Source of the DNA: Desulfobacter latus
Lineage (GTDB): Bacteria; Desulfobacterota; Desulfobacteria; Desulfobacterales; Desulfobacteraceae
Assembly (NCBI RefSeq): GCF_013389365.1
Contig: NZ_JACADJ010000013.1
Span: 1 to 64,000, forward strand
DNA length: 64,000 nucleotides
Reading direction: 5' to 3'
Shown here: positions 21,171 through 29,441 of the stretch, in pieces
Numbering within the stretch: position 1 is the stretch's first letter
Layout of the letters: each line of letters begins with the position of its first letter
Made by a program: the position numbers and the translations under genes
Notes under the pieces: generated by a model
Database searches by the model: none
The model's input: only the letters and a program-made list of their open reading frames with translations
Told to the model about the DNA's origin: nothing

Positions 21171-21236
21171 AGTCGTGAGTTTTGAGTGATGCGATTTAAA
21201 ACAAGCTGTTTTTCTCATAACTCAGCACTCACGACT
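21171..21236. repeat. 66-bp palindromic repeat, family B copy 1
   Basis: Terminal inverted arms AGTCGTGAGT (21171-21180) and ACTCACGACT (21227-21236) are perfect, and the imperfect match extends inward to about 23 bp. The core GATTTAAAACAAGCTGTT is identical in a second copy at 50588-50634. Both copies begin a few bases after a stop codon. Confidence 0.8.
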
Positions 21237-21332
21237 CACATCTGTCATTGTTTGTTGTGCCCGTCAGGTCATGGCCGTTATAAAAAAAAAGGCATTTTAA
21301 TGTCAATAATTGTCAATTTTTGCGCCATTGCC

Positions 21333-21545
21333 TTGACAATGCGGCAATTTTCACTCTAAAAAGGGTAGCATACGGCCTTGGGGGCTCATTAATAAGGCAG
21401 AAACAACCCGCTTCGGCGATGAACGGCGGAAGCCGTATTTTGGTAGTAGGTAAGTGTGGATTTTCTTCGATTTACAGTAACCCCTGTAGCTCGGAGAATC
21501 TCCTGTAATCCAAAATTCCTACCCGACCTAAAGGACGGGGTTTCC
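21333..21545 (+). other. Structured non-coding stretch with promoter- and terminator-like ends
   Basis: This 389-bp gap (21170-21558) holds no convincing gene beyond the repeat. TTGACA (21333-21338), 16 nt, TCTAAA could start a transcript near 21365. GGGTAG near that start can pair with CTACCC just before a stem-loop (CCCGACC / GGACGGG, one mismatch) followed by TTTCCTTTT at about 21523-21549. The stem-loop ends directly before the ribosome site of the next gene. It could be a small RNA, a 5' leader of the downstream gene, or the decayed right end of an IS200/IS605-type element. None of these is proven. Confidence 0.35.
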
Positions 21546-21558
21546 TTTTGGAGGATTG

Positions 21559-22131
21559 ATGAAAAAATTTATCATCGGTGCCTTGGTATTACTCATTGGT
21601 GTACCTGGTTTTTCGTTCACTTTTTTTAATTTTTTAAATTTTTTGACAGGACTGATTCCTGTGTTGATGATCCTTGGCGGTGCCATTGCAGTATATCTTG
21701 GTATTGAGGAACTCAAGCAATCAGAAAACAATGAAGCTGAGATTGAACCGTCTGAAATAATAGAAAAAAACACGGACAAATCAGATAAAAAAAGCGAAGC
21801 TCTCCTCGACAAACAAGATATCAAACCGGCGCAGGAACCAACCGAAAAAATAATAGAAACGAATACAGATGAGCAGCCGGAACCGGAAATAGAGCAAGCC
21901 TCTGAAAACCCCGCCACGTTGCCCCGGCAGCCTGCTGAATCCTTAGCACCAGAAGCAGAAGCACCGGCAGATGAATGCGTTCAATTTAAAGGAAATATTG
22001 AAACCCTGGTTTTTCATAGCGTGACGTGTAATTTTGCCAGTGGTAAAAATTGCAGCATGGATTTTATCACAAAGGAAGAGGCTGAATCCCAGGGTTACAA
22101 ACCCTGTAAAATATGCATACCTGACGCTTAA
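21559..22131 (+). CDS. Membrane-anchored protein with C-terminal Ada-like metal-binding motif
   Basis: A 190-residue protein with two N-terminal membrane segments (about residues 3-20 and 28-48), a long acidic low-complexity linker rich in E, P and K (about 55-140), and a C-terminal module with FHSVTCNFA, NCSMDF, TKEEAESQGYKPCKICIP. This final pattern (Cys near the start, then EEA-x-GYKPCKxC-P) is that of the Ada-type zinc-binding domain, found in many secreted or membrane proteins. Four or five cysteines could bind zinc. The ATG at 21559 follows GGAGG. The role is unknown. Confidence 0.7.
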   Translation: MKKFIIGALVLLIGVPGFSFTFFNFLNFLTGLIPVLMILGGAIAVYLGIEELKQSENNEAEIEPSEIIEKNTDKSDKKSEALLDKQDIKPAQEPTEKIIETNTDEQPEPEIEQASENPATLPRQPAESLAPEAEAPADECVQFKGNIETLVFHSVTCNFASGKNCSMDFITKEEAESQGYKPCKICIPDA

Positions 22132-22247
22132 GGCCCTACGGATTCATGTTCATCACTTGATGATCCAATTTTAAAAGTTCCATGGCCCTTACGTTGCCCA
22201 ACTTCGGCGTTGGAAAAAATTCCCTAAAAACCTGATGATCGAGATCA

Positions 22248-22577
22248 TCAGGTTGCGGGCAGGTACTCTTTCCGTACCGGTGAAAAAACCTCAATAGCAA
22301 CGCTGTCTTCCAGGACTTCAGCACGATGCTCGACCCCGGACTCAATGCACCAGGAATCTCCGGGGCCGGCATTGCGGCATTCATGCCCGATATAAAGATT
22401 GATGCGACCGGAAACAAGATACCCGGTCTGCTCGTGGGGATGGGTGTGGGAAGGCAGCAAAGCGCCTTTGGTCATTTTAAACCGGACCAGAAGCATCTCC
22501 TTCCCATACACCAAGGTTTTCATCTCAATGCCTTCTAAGGGCACTGCATAGCCGTTTTCATCATGAATTGCAAACAT
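22248..22577 (-). CDS. Cupin-domain protein
   Basis: A 109-residue single-domain beta-barrel protein. The first cupin motif is SHTHPHEQTGYLVSGRINL and the second is GPGDSWCIESGVEHRAEVLED, carrying the His and Glu residues expected for metal binding. Proteins of this size are often sugar or pectin-degradation cupins (KdgF-like) or regulators. The substrate cannot be assigned. It has a GAGGA ribosome site and stands alone, divergent from the U32 gene. Confidence 0.85.
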   Translation of the reverse strand: MFAIHDENGYAVPLEGIEMKTLVYGKEMLLVRFKMTKGALLPSHTHPHEQTGYLVSGRINLYIGHECRNAGPGDSWCIESGVEHRAEVLEDSVAIEVFSPVRKEYLPAT

Positions 22578-22721
22578 TTATCCTCCTCATTGTTTTTCCA
22601 TAATCTTTTTAAATGTTTACCAGGACTGCTTTTACAGCCCAAAGATGGTATTCTGACATTATTAACTGAAATTGCAATATGAAATATCTATTTTTACCCA
22701 TACTTGAGCATAAAGGGCCTT

Positions 22722-24719
22722 ATGAGCTGCCAACCATTAAAATCACCTATCATTCTGGCACCTGCCGGGGATACACACTCTTTTCTTGCTGCAATAGCGG
22801 CCGGGGCTGACGCCATTTACTGCGGCCTTAAGATATTTTCAGCCCGCATGGAAGCCGGCAATTTTTCCATTGAAGAATTGGCACGACTGACCCAATTTGC
22901 CCATTCAAAAGGGGTTCAGGTATATGTTGCTTTTAATTCGATTATTAAAGAATCCGAAACCGACAAGGCGCTTCGTATTCTTGACAAGCTTACCCGATAT
23001 GCGGATGTTGATGCCCTGATTATCCAGGACACTGCCATGGTCAGCCTTGCAAAACAGGCAGGATTCAAAGGCAATCTCCATCTGTCCACCCTGGCCAACT
23101 GCACGCATCCTGCCGGGCTTGAAGCGGCCCACAAAGCGGGATTCTCCCGGGTGGTGCTGCCCAGAGAGTTCAACCTTGATGAAATCAGGGCCATGGCAGC
23201 GGCTGTCCCCGGAACCATGGATTTAGAAGTGTTTGTCCATGGGGCGCTTTGCTACGCCGTATCCGGCCGGTGTTACTGGAGCTCCTGGTTTGGCGGAAAA
23301 AGCGCGCTGCGCGGTCGTTGTGTCCAGCCCTGCCGGCGGATGTATGAACAAAATGGAAAAAAAGCCCGATATTTCTCATGCATGGATCTGTCAGCGGATG
23401 TACTGGCCAAAGTACTCAAGGAAATTCCCAACATCACCACCTGGAAAATTGAAGGCAGAAAAAAAAGCCCCCATTATGTTTACTACACGGTGATGGCTTA
23501 TAAACTGCTCAGGGATGCGCCGGACCAGAAAAAACAAGCGTTGTCATTTTTAGCGTATGCGTTGGGACGACAGGGCAGCCATTACAATCTTTTATCCCAC
23601 CGGGTATCAAATCCCCTGGATCATGGATCTGAAACCGGATCCGGCTTGTTTTTAGGCCGAATAAAAAATCCTGAGAATCCCTATTTTATTTCAAGGGAGG
23701 CGCTTCAGCCGGGGGATCTTTTACGCATTGGATATGAAGAAGAGCGCTTTCACCAAATCCAGAAGGTAATCCGGGCTGTTCCTAAAAAAGGAAAATATTT
23801 TTTATCTTCTAAAAAAGGCCGGCGTATCAAAAAAGGCACCTCTGTTTTTATTATTGACCGCAGAGGAAGAGAACTGGAAGCAGAATTATCACGCCTTGAT
23901 GCCGAACTCAGAGAACTTCCCAACGTGACGATTAAGCCATCCCCCCTGTCCCTTACCCACAAAACTGCAGGGGAGAGCATAACATCACATGGCCAAACAA
24001 GGGGTCATAGAAGGAAAAGAGAGCCTGATATATATGCAATGGATGTTTTCAGAAAGAAACCACCGATCACAAAACCACCTAATAATACAGGTTTCTGGAT
24101 TTCTACAAACAGCTATGGAATCAAAGCCCAGGCCCAGGACTGGTTGTGGCTGGATCCTGTGCTTTTCCCCGATGAGGAAAAAATCTGTCAAAATTATATC
24201 AAAACCGCATTAAAAAAAGGGGCCAAAAACTTTGTACTCAATTCTCCCTGGCAGATAACCCTGTTTGATAATCCCCAAAGACTCAACATCTGGGCAGGTC
24301 CCTTTTGCAATATCACCAATTGTATTGCAGTGGAAATATTGAAACGCAACGGGTTTTCCGGGGCCATTGTCAGCCCGGAACTGGATAGCCGGACCCTTTT
24401 ATCCCTGCCGGGACGCTGCTGTCTGCCTTTAGGGGTGGTCTGCCGGGCCAACTGGCCCCTGGCCATATCAAGGATTGCGGCCCCGGACCTGGCGCTTGGT
24501 AAAGGCTTTACCAGTCCCATGGGAGAAGTCGCCTGGACCAGCAAGTACAATAAGACCTACCACACCTTCCCCAACTGGCCCCTGGATCTGTCATCCAAAG
24601 CCGGGGAATTAAAACAGGCCGGCTTTGTCATGCACGTTAATCTGTTTGAAAATATACCGAAAGGCATTCGGATGAAACCACGCCCCGGCACCTGGAACTG
24701 GCACTTGAAACTACTTTAA
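22722..24719 (+). CDS. Peptidase U32 family protein (RlhA/YdcP-like size)
   Basis: Large cytoplasmic member of the U32 family. It opens with PIILAPAGDTHSFLAAIAAGADAIYCG and carries the family signature FVHGALCYAVSGRCYWSS near residue 180, followed by RGRCVQPCRR. The cysteines in these motifs are conserved in family members now known to hydroxylate tRNA or rRNA (TrhP, RlhA). The length (about 665 residues, with a C-terminal extension) is closer to RlhA, which hydroxylates 23S rRNA, than to short U32 proteins. That role is inference. I start at the ATG at 22722 with AAAGGG upstream; a TTG at 22704 is the alternative. Confidence 0.85.
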   Translation: MSCQPLKSPIILAPAGDTHSFLAAIAAGADAIYCGLKIFSARMEAGNFSIEELARLTQFAHSKGVQVYVAFNSIIKESETDKALRILDKLTRYADVDALIIQDTAMVSLAKQAGFKGNLHLSTLANCTHPAGLEAAHKAGFSRVVLPREFNLDEIRAMAAAVPGTMDLEVFVHGALCYAVSGRCYWSSWFGGKSALRGRCVQPCRRMYEQNGKKARYFSCMDLSADVLAKVLKEIPNITTWKIEGRKKSPHYVYYTVMAYKLLRDAPDQKKQALSFLAYALGRQGSHYNLLSHRVSNPLDHGSETGSGLFLGRIKNPENPYFISREALQPGDLLRIGYEEERFHQIQKVIRAVPKKGKYFLSSKKGRRIKKGTSVFIIDRRGRELEAELSRLDAELRELPNVTIKPSPLSLTHKTAGESITSHGQTRGHRRKREPDIYAMDVFRKKPPITKPPNNTGFWISTNSYGIKAQAQDWLWLDPVLFPDEEKICQNYIKTALKKGAKNFVLNSPWQITLFDNPQRLNIWAGPFCNITNCIAVEILKRNGFSGAIVSPELDSRTLLSLPGRCCLPLGVVCRANWPLAISRIAAPDLALGKGFTSPMGEVAWTSKYNKTYHTFPNWPLDLSSKAGELKQAGFVMHVNLFENIPKGIRMKPRPGTWNWHLKLL

Positions 24720-24740
24720 AAAAAGGAACACCGTTCACGG

Positions 24741-26162
24741 ATGCACTTATTTCCTGAAATTCATCAGTTAATGCGATCTCCTCTGGATTTTGCCCATATT
24801 CTGGATGAAATCCCCTTGGGCATCCTGGTGATGGATACGAATTTGCGGGTGGTTCATCTCAACCGATTCTTCCAGGCTCTGACAGGGTTTTCCCTGGATA
24901 TGGCCAGGGGCATCCCCTGCAGAAATGTCCTGCGAAGTTCTGCATGCATCATCAACTGTCCGGTCCTTGCCACCCACCGCAAAAACCGGTCCATATCCTG
25001 CACCAGCGATATTATCAATACAGACCGACAGAAACTGCCGGTCCGCATCACGACCGCACAAATCATGGATACCCAGGGGCATTTCACAGGTTATATGGAG
25101 ACCATCGAGGATTTGAGAAGCAGTGCGTCTAATGACCGTGAAAAGAATGTGGCCTACAGTTTTGCCAATATCATCGGCCGAAGCCAAAAAATGGAAACAA
25201 TCTTTCAAACCCTTCCCATGCTTGCCCAAAGTGATGCCTCCATTCTGATCACCGGGGAAACCGGCACGGGCAAAGATCTTGTGGCGGAAGCCATACACCA
25301 GACATCCGGGCGTGCAGGCGGTCCGTTTATTAAAATAAACTGTGGAGCACTACCCGCCACTCTTTTGGAATCCGAAATCTTCGGTCATATGAAAGGGGCG
25401 TTCACCGGTGCTGTGGAAAATAAACCCGGCCGGTTCAAGCTGGCACACAACGGCACAATTTTCTTAACGGAAATCGGAGACCTGCCCCTGCCCCTGCAGG
25501 TTAAATTACTCACATTTCTCGATGACAGGATCATTTATCCGTTAGGGGCCACCAAAGGATTTAACGCCAATGTACGAATTATTGCCGCCACCCACCGCGA
25601 CCTTAAATATATGGTATCCATTGGTAAATTCAGAAAAGATCTGCTGTTCCGCCTGAATGTGGCCAGGGTACATCTGCCGCCTTTGCGGGAACGCGGGGAA
25701 GACATCCGCCTTCTGCTTGACCATTTCCTGAACCACTACACCAAAAAACAGGGGAAAGAAATCAATGGTTTTTCTGAACCGGCCCTGTCTGTTTTATTGA
25801 ATTACACCTATGAGGGTAATATCCGGGAACTCAGAAATATCATGGAGTATGCCGTGAATGTGGCCCAGAGTACCAGAATCGAAGCGGATAACCTGCCGGC
25901 CTATCTCCTGGATCATGAACCGATACAAAGGGTTTCAAAGATACCGGCAACAGAGGCGGTCCCAATCCCCCAATCGGAACAACTGCCGACTTTTACAGCG
26001 CCCCAATCAGCAGAAACCGAACAAACCTGGTCTTCGGTGGAGCGGCAGATGATTATTGATGCGTTGAAAACGTCCCGGGGCAAAAAAAATAAAGCCGCGC
26101 AAATTCTTGGCATGAGCCGCAGTACACTATGGCGAAAAATCAAGGCGTATCAAATAGAGTAG
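24741..26162 (+). CDS. Sigma-54-dependent transcriptional activator (PAS-AAA+-Fis)
   Basis: A 473-residue enhancer-binding protein. The N-terminal PAS domain (about residues 12-130) contains a four-cysteine-like cluster in GIPCRNVLRSSACIINC that may bind a ligand or metal. The AAA+ domain (about 148-380) has Walker A GETGTGKD (172-179), the sigma-54 contact loop GAFTGA (about 220-225) and the arginine-finger region. A Fis-type helix-turn-helix (NKAAQILGMSRSTLWRKI) closes it. No receiver domain is present, so it is not phosphorylation-controlled in the usual way. It probably acts at the consensus sigma-54 promoter at 26643, two genes downstream, and possibly at 19277. Confidence 0.95.
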   Translation: MHLFPEIHQLMRSPLDFAHILDEIPLGILVMDTNLRVVHLNRFFQALTGFSLDMARGIPCRNVLRSSACIINCPVLATHRKNRSISCTSDIINTDRQKLPVRITTAQIMDTQGHFTGYMETIEDLRSSASNDREKNVAYSFANIIGRSQKMETIFQTLPMLAQSDASILITGETGTGKDLVAEAIHQTSGRAGGPFIKINCGALPATLLESEIFGHMKGAFTGAVENKPGRFKLAHNGTIFLTEIGDLPLPLQVKLLTFLDDRIIYPLGATKGFNANVRIIAATHRDLKYMVSIGKFRKDLLFRLNVARVHLPPLRERGEDIRLLLDHFLNHYTKKQGKEINGFSEPALSVLLNYTYEGNIRELRNIMEYAVNVAQSTRIEADNLPAYLLDHEPIQRVSKIPATEAVPIPQSEQLPTFTAPQSAETEQTWSSVERQMIIDALKTSRGKKNKAAQILGMSRSTLWRKIKAYQIE

Positions 26163-26166
26163 AATT

Positions 26167-26529
26167 ATGACACTTCATAAAACAGCTATCCCAATACTTG
26201 GTGAAGAGATTGTCCCCAGATTTGACCTGACCACTGAAGTCATCATTTTAACAACAGCTGAATTTTCCGATATTCAGGATAAAAAAATTATTGTACTGCC
26301 CAGATCCTCCCCGGATGAACTGTGCCATACCCTTCTGGTCCAGGAGATCAATACATTGATCTGCGGGGCCATTGAAGATGAATATTATGAATTTTTAAAA
26401 TGGAAAAAAATTGAGGTCTTTGACGGCGTATCCGGTAATTGGTCGCATGCCTTTAAGCGGTGGCAGACCCAGACCCTGAATTCGGGAGATATCTTTTTCA
26501 CCCGTATGATTGAAGGGCGTTTGATATGA
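26167..26529 (+). CDS. NifX/NifB C-terminal-like (dinitrogenase cofactor-binding fold) protein
   Basis: A 120-residue protein with the small alpha/beta fold of the NifX/NifY/NifB-C-terminal group. It starts KTAIPILGEEIVPRFDLTTEVIIL and has INTLICGAIEDEYYEFL and the late segment KIEVFDGVSGNW. Family members bind or carry iron-molybdenum cofactor precursors or related clusters. Many paralogues in anaerobes have no link to nitrogenase, and no nif genes lie here. It starts 5 bp after the sigma-54 activator stop, so the two are probably one operon. Confidence 0.7.
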   Translation: MTLHKTAIPILGEEIVPRFDLTTEVIILTTAEFSDIQDKKIIVLPRSSPDELCHTLLVQEINTLICGAIEDEYYEFLKWKKIEVFDGVSGNWSHAFKRWQTQTLNSGDIFFTRMIEGRLI

Positions 26530-26535
26530 TGTTTT

Positions 26536-26581
26536 AAAATGTTTCAAGAAGTGTCTTTCTTTTTATTTCAAAATGTTTCAA
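26536..26581 (+). promoter_or_regulatory. Direct repeats, candidate upstream activator sites
   Basis: AAAATGTTTCAA occurs at 26536-26547 and again at 26570-26581, start to start 34 bp, about three helical turns, followed by a related GGTTTCAG at 26585. They end about 60 bp before the -24 box of the sigma-54 promoter, where enhancer-binding sites are expected. Confidence 0.5.
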
Positions 26582-26642
26582 ATTGGTTTCAGCCTTTTCT
26601 TTTAAAAATACAACCATTTGTTTTACAAGCAAATTTAAAATA

Positions 26643-26658
26643 TGGCACATTCCTTGCT
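26643..26658 (+). promoter_or_regulatory. Consensus sigma-54 promoter
   Basis: TGGCAC-ATTCC-TTGCT matches the RpoN consensus TGGCAC-N5-TTGCW at every defined position. Transcription would start near 26669, 47 nt before the ATG of the kinase-like/BON gene, and probably continue into the DASS transporter. Confidence 0.92.
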
Positions 26659-26715
26659 GCTTGTGTTCCTGATTTTAATCAATAAACCGAAACCTGACTG
26701 ATTAGATTAGAGAAC

Positions 26716-27597
26716 ATGACCCTGATTGCCATTACATGCGGTATATATGCCGCGCCTTACCGATTCATTGACGCATTATCCACCGTATATCAATGCACTG
26801 TATATGAAGATCCGGTATTGGTAAAACAAACCGGTCAGGCCCATGATCTCAAAACAGACCTTATTTTCAGGTCTATCCAGTGCAGACACATCCCCTTTAA
26901 CAATTTTACCCACGACAGAAAAAAATGCCTGGCCGCATTGAAAGTACAGATATCTCAGAATATTTTAAGCGGCCCCTGCCTTTTTTCAGGTACTTTATCC
27001 CACTTGATTCCCGCATCTGTTTCCGGTATCTACAGAATCATGTCGGCGACACCCATGCAGGTCCGCAGACAAAGGGCCATGGGCCTACACCAGTTATCCA
27101 GCCAGGCCGCCACCACGGCCATCGCCCGGTCTGACCACAGGGAACAACGATTTGCCGCCCAGTTAAATTTAGACTCTCTATGGGATCCCGCACGACACGA
27201 TATGGCTCTGGCGTGGAAAAAAATTGATACAACAACACATGACATGACCCGGGACGAGGTTAATCAGACCATCGAAAAAATACGACCGGATATCAAACGC
27301 TCAATGAAAAATGCCAATAAAAATAGGCATGCTGTTGATTTTAATATCAGTTCCAGGGTTGATGCAGCGTTAGCCGGCCTTGGATACCACCTGATTATTG
27401 AATCGGATTCGGGCCATGTGCTGGTTACGCTGGACAGAAAAGTGATGAATCTTGCCCGGGTACAAAAGGAAATCATGGATCTTGCCGGGGCGGTGCCCGG
27501 CGTAAAATCCGTTAAAACGAAAATAGGTCCTAACTTTTACAAGGGCGGCGTCGTTCGCAATTTAAACCTAACCACACCGTTTAAACGGAAAACGTGA
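26716..27597 (+). CDS. Degenerate cytidylate-kinase-like protein with C-terminal BON domain
   Basis: A 293-residue two-part protein. The first 185 residues resemble the cytidylate kinase-like family (IAITCGIYAAPYRF at the start, GPCLFSGTLSHLIP, then an arginine-rich lid-like segment with RRQRAMG and LWDPARHDMAL). The phosphate-binding loop has lost its glycine-rich GSGG/GKS pattern, so catalysis is doubtful. Residues about 205-275 form a BON domain (SRVDAALAGLGYHLIIE, VPGVKSVKTKI), usually linked to membranes or ligand binding. It is driven by the sigma-54 promoter at 26643 and followed by a transporter. A sensory or regulatory job is possible but not shown. Confidence 0.65.
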   Translation: MTLIAITCGIYAAPYRFIDALSTVYQCTVYEDPVLVKQTGQAHDLKTDLIFRSIQCRHIPFNNFTHDRKKCLAALKVQISQNILSGPCLFSGTLSHLIPASVSGIYRIMSATPMQVRRQRAMGLHQLSSQAATTAIARSDHREQRFAAQLNLDSLWDPARHDMALAWKKIDTTTHDMTRDEVNQTIEKIRPDIKRSMKNANKNRHAVDFNISSRVDAALAGLGYHLIIESDSGHVLVTLDRKVMNLARVQKEIMDLAGAVPGVKSVKTKIGPNFYKGGVVRNLNLTTPFKRKT

Positions 27598-27690
27598 TAA
27601 AACAAACAGTTGAAAAATATTAAAAATGTTAATAAAAACAAAATTTAAATGAAGCAATGATTCATTAACCCAAAGAAGAGAGGGACCCAA

Positions 27691-29160
27691 ATGACAACTG
27701 TAAATAAAGATGCATCAAAAACACAACTGGACTGGAAAAGAATTCTGTTTATTCTTATCGGTCTGACCCTGTTCGCTATTGTTAATTTTTCTCCGGCATG
27801 GCCGGATGCTGTGGATCCCACAGGCAAACGTTTTGTATTAAGTGCCCAGGGCAAAGGCGCGCTTGCTATTTTTCTTCTGGCCGGTACCTGGTGGGTATTT
27901 GAAGTGGTGCCCATCGGCGTGACCAGTCTGGCATTAGGCGCGCTCCAGGTGCTTTTTGCCGTCCGGACAGCCAAGGAAGCCCTGAAGGATTTCATGACCC
28001 CGTCGGTTCTGTTTATATTCGGATCTCTGATCATCGGTATGGTCTTTACCAAAACAGGTTTAACCAAGCGTCTGGCTTACAAAATGCTTGCTGTTGTGGG
28101 AGAAAGAACCAGCATGATTTACCTGGGCTGTTTTGTGGTCACGGCGGCATTAACCCATATCATGGCCCATACGGCTGTGGCGGCCACCATGTTTCCGCTT
28201 TTGATGACCATTTACGCGATGTATACAGATGAGCCCGGCCCCACCAAATTCGGCAAGGGGCTTTTCATGGGTATGGCATTTGTGGCAGGTGCCGGTTCTA
28301 TTGTCACGCTGTTAGGCGCGGCCAGGGGCGCTGTGGCCATCGGTTTTTTTAAAGATATTGTAGGCCGGGATATATCCTTTTTTGAACTGACCTATTACAT
28401 GTTTCCTGTGGGCTGGGCCATGACCTTTATCCTCTGGGGATTTTTCATGGTTTTATTTAAACCCGAAAAAAAGACCATCCCAGGAATCAAGGAAAAGGCC
28501 AAAGCACTGGAAAAAGCCATGGGTGGCATCACAAAACAGGAGATCCTGGCCGGCACTATTATCTTTCTGGCCATTGCCATTATGTCCATAAAACAGTTCA
28601 TCCCTGCCATATCCAGCCTGGACAAAAATGCAATCATGCTTGTGGCAACGGTTTTATTTTTTATCTTCAATATTCTTGACATCAAAGATCTTGAAACGAT
28701 TCCCTGGAATATCATCCTTTTATTTGGCGGTGCCATGAGTATCGGCTTTTGCCTGTGGGAAACAGGGGCTGCGGAGTGGCTTGCCATCAACTGGCTGACC
28801 ATGTTCCAGAAGGCCAATTACTTTGTGTTCATTTTAAGCATTGCATTTTTTGTCATGATTATGACCAACTTTATCATGAACGTGGCGGCTATCGCCATAT
28901 CCCTGCCCGTGGCACTGGTGATTGCCCCCTATCTTAATGTAGCACCTGAGGTCATCCTGTTTGCGTCTCTTGTAACCGCCGGTATGCCGTTTTTACTGCT
29001 GGTGGGTGCCGCCCCCAACGCCATTGCTTACGACTCCAAACAGTTTACCACAGGTGAATTTTTCATGTACGGTATTCCGGCTTCCGGCATATTGATGGTG
29101 ATTGTCGCATTGTCCATATTCCTATGGAAACTTATGGGGATGCCCATCACAACGATGTAA
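27691..29160 (+). CDS. DASS (SLC13) family sodium:anion symporter
   Basis: A 489-residue inner-membrane protein with about 12 hydrophobic segments. Features of the divalent anion:sodium family are visible: GTWWVFEVVPIGVTSLAL near residue 70, the first anion-motif region around ALTHIMAHTAVAATMFPLL and the second around TNFIMNVAAIAISLPVA, plus VGAAPNAIAYDS in the C-terminal half. Family substrates are dicarboxylates, citrate, phosphate or sulfate. In a sulfate reducer sulfate is an attractive guess, but the sequence does not decide. A GAGAGGG-type site precedes the ATG. Probably cotranscribed with the preceding BON gene (93-bp gap). Confidence 0.88.
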   Translation: MTTVNKDASKTQLDWKRILFILIGLTLFAIVNFSPAWPDAVDPTGKRFVLSAQGKGALAIFLLAGTWWVFEVVPIGVTSLALGALQVLFAVRTAKEALKDFMTPSVLFIFGSLIIGMVFTKTGLTKRLAYKMLAVVGERTSMIYLGCFVVTAALTHIMAHTAVAATMFPLLMTIYAMYTDEPGPTKFGKGLFMGMAFVAGAGSIVTLLGAARGAVAIGFFKDIVGRDISFFELTYYMFPVGWAMTFILWGFFMVLFKPEKKTIPGIKEKAKALEKAMGGITKQEILAGTIIFLAIAIMSIKQFIPAISSLDKNAIMLVATVLFFIFNILDIKDLETIPWNIILLFGGAMSIGFCLWETGAAEWLAINWLTMFQKANYFVFILSIAFFVMIMTNFIMNVAAIAISLPVALVIAPYLNVAPEVILFASLVTAGMPFLLLVGAAPNAIAYDSKQFTTGEFFMYGIPASGILMVIVALSIFLWKLMGMPITTM

Positions 29161-29208
29161 AAATTGATCATTGAATAAAAAGAAGAATTGGTTCTAACAT
29201 CGACCGCT

Positions 29209-29264
29209 GTAGGGGCATCCCACCGTGCCTGCCCTGACGAGGGCAACCACAGAGGGATTGCCCT
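29209..29264. repeat. Dispersed repeat of the TGTAGGGGCAATCCC type
   Basis: Begins TGTAGGGGCATCCCACCGTG, contains the hairpin TGCCCTGACGAGGGCA (29230-29245) and ends GGGATTGCCCT, so both ends are roughly inverted. Elements of this look are scattered through intergenic regions of several bacterial phyla (from memory). Only one copy is seen here. Confidence 0.6.
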
Positions 29265-29301
29265 AAGAAAAATGGCCTACAATAGAATCAAGCCACCCCC
29301 C

Positions 29302-29341
29302 AACGCCTCGGTTCATTTTTCCTGATGACCCGGGGCGTTTC
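29302..29341 (+). terminator. Candidate terminator after the DASS gene
   Basis: AACGCCTCGG (29302-29311) can pair with CCGGGGCGTT (29330-29339), with one G-T pair, an 18-nt loop and a short T stretch after it. The long loop makes it weak. It separates the sigma-54 unit from trkA. Confidence 0.4.
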
Positions 29342-29441
29342 CCTTATCAGCCTTGGTTATGTTGACAGTTCCCTGTCAAATATAGTAAAAACGGGCTCAA
29401 TGTTGCAGTCATATTCTTGATATTGAACCGGGAGTTTTCCT

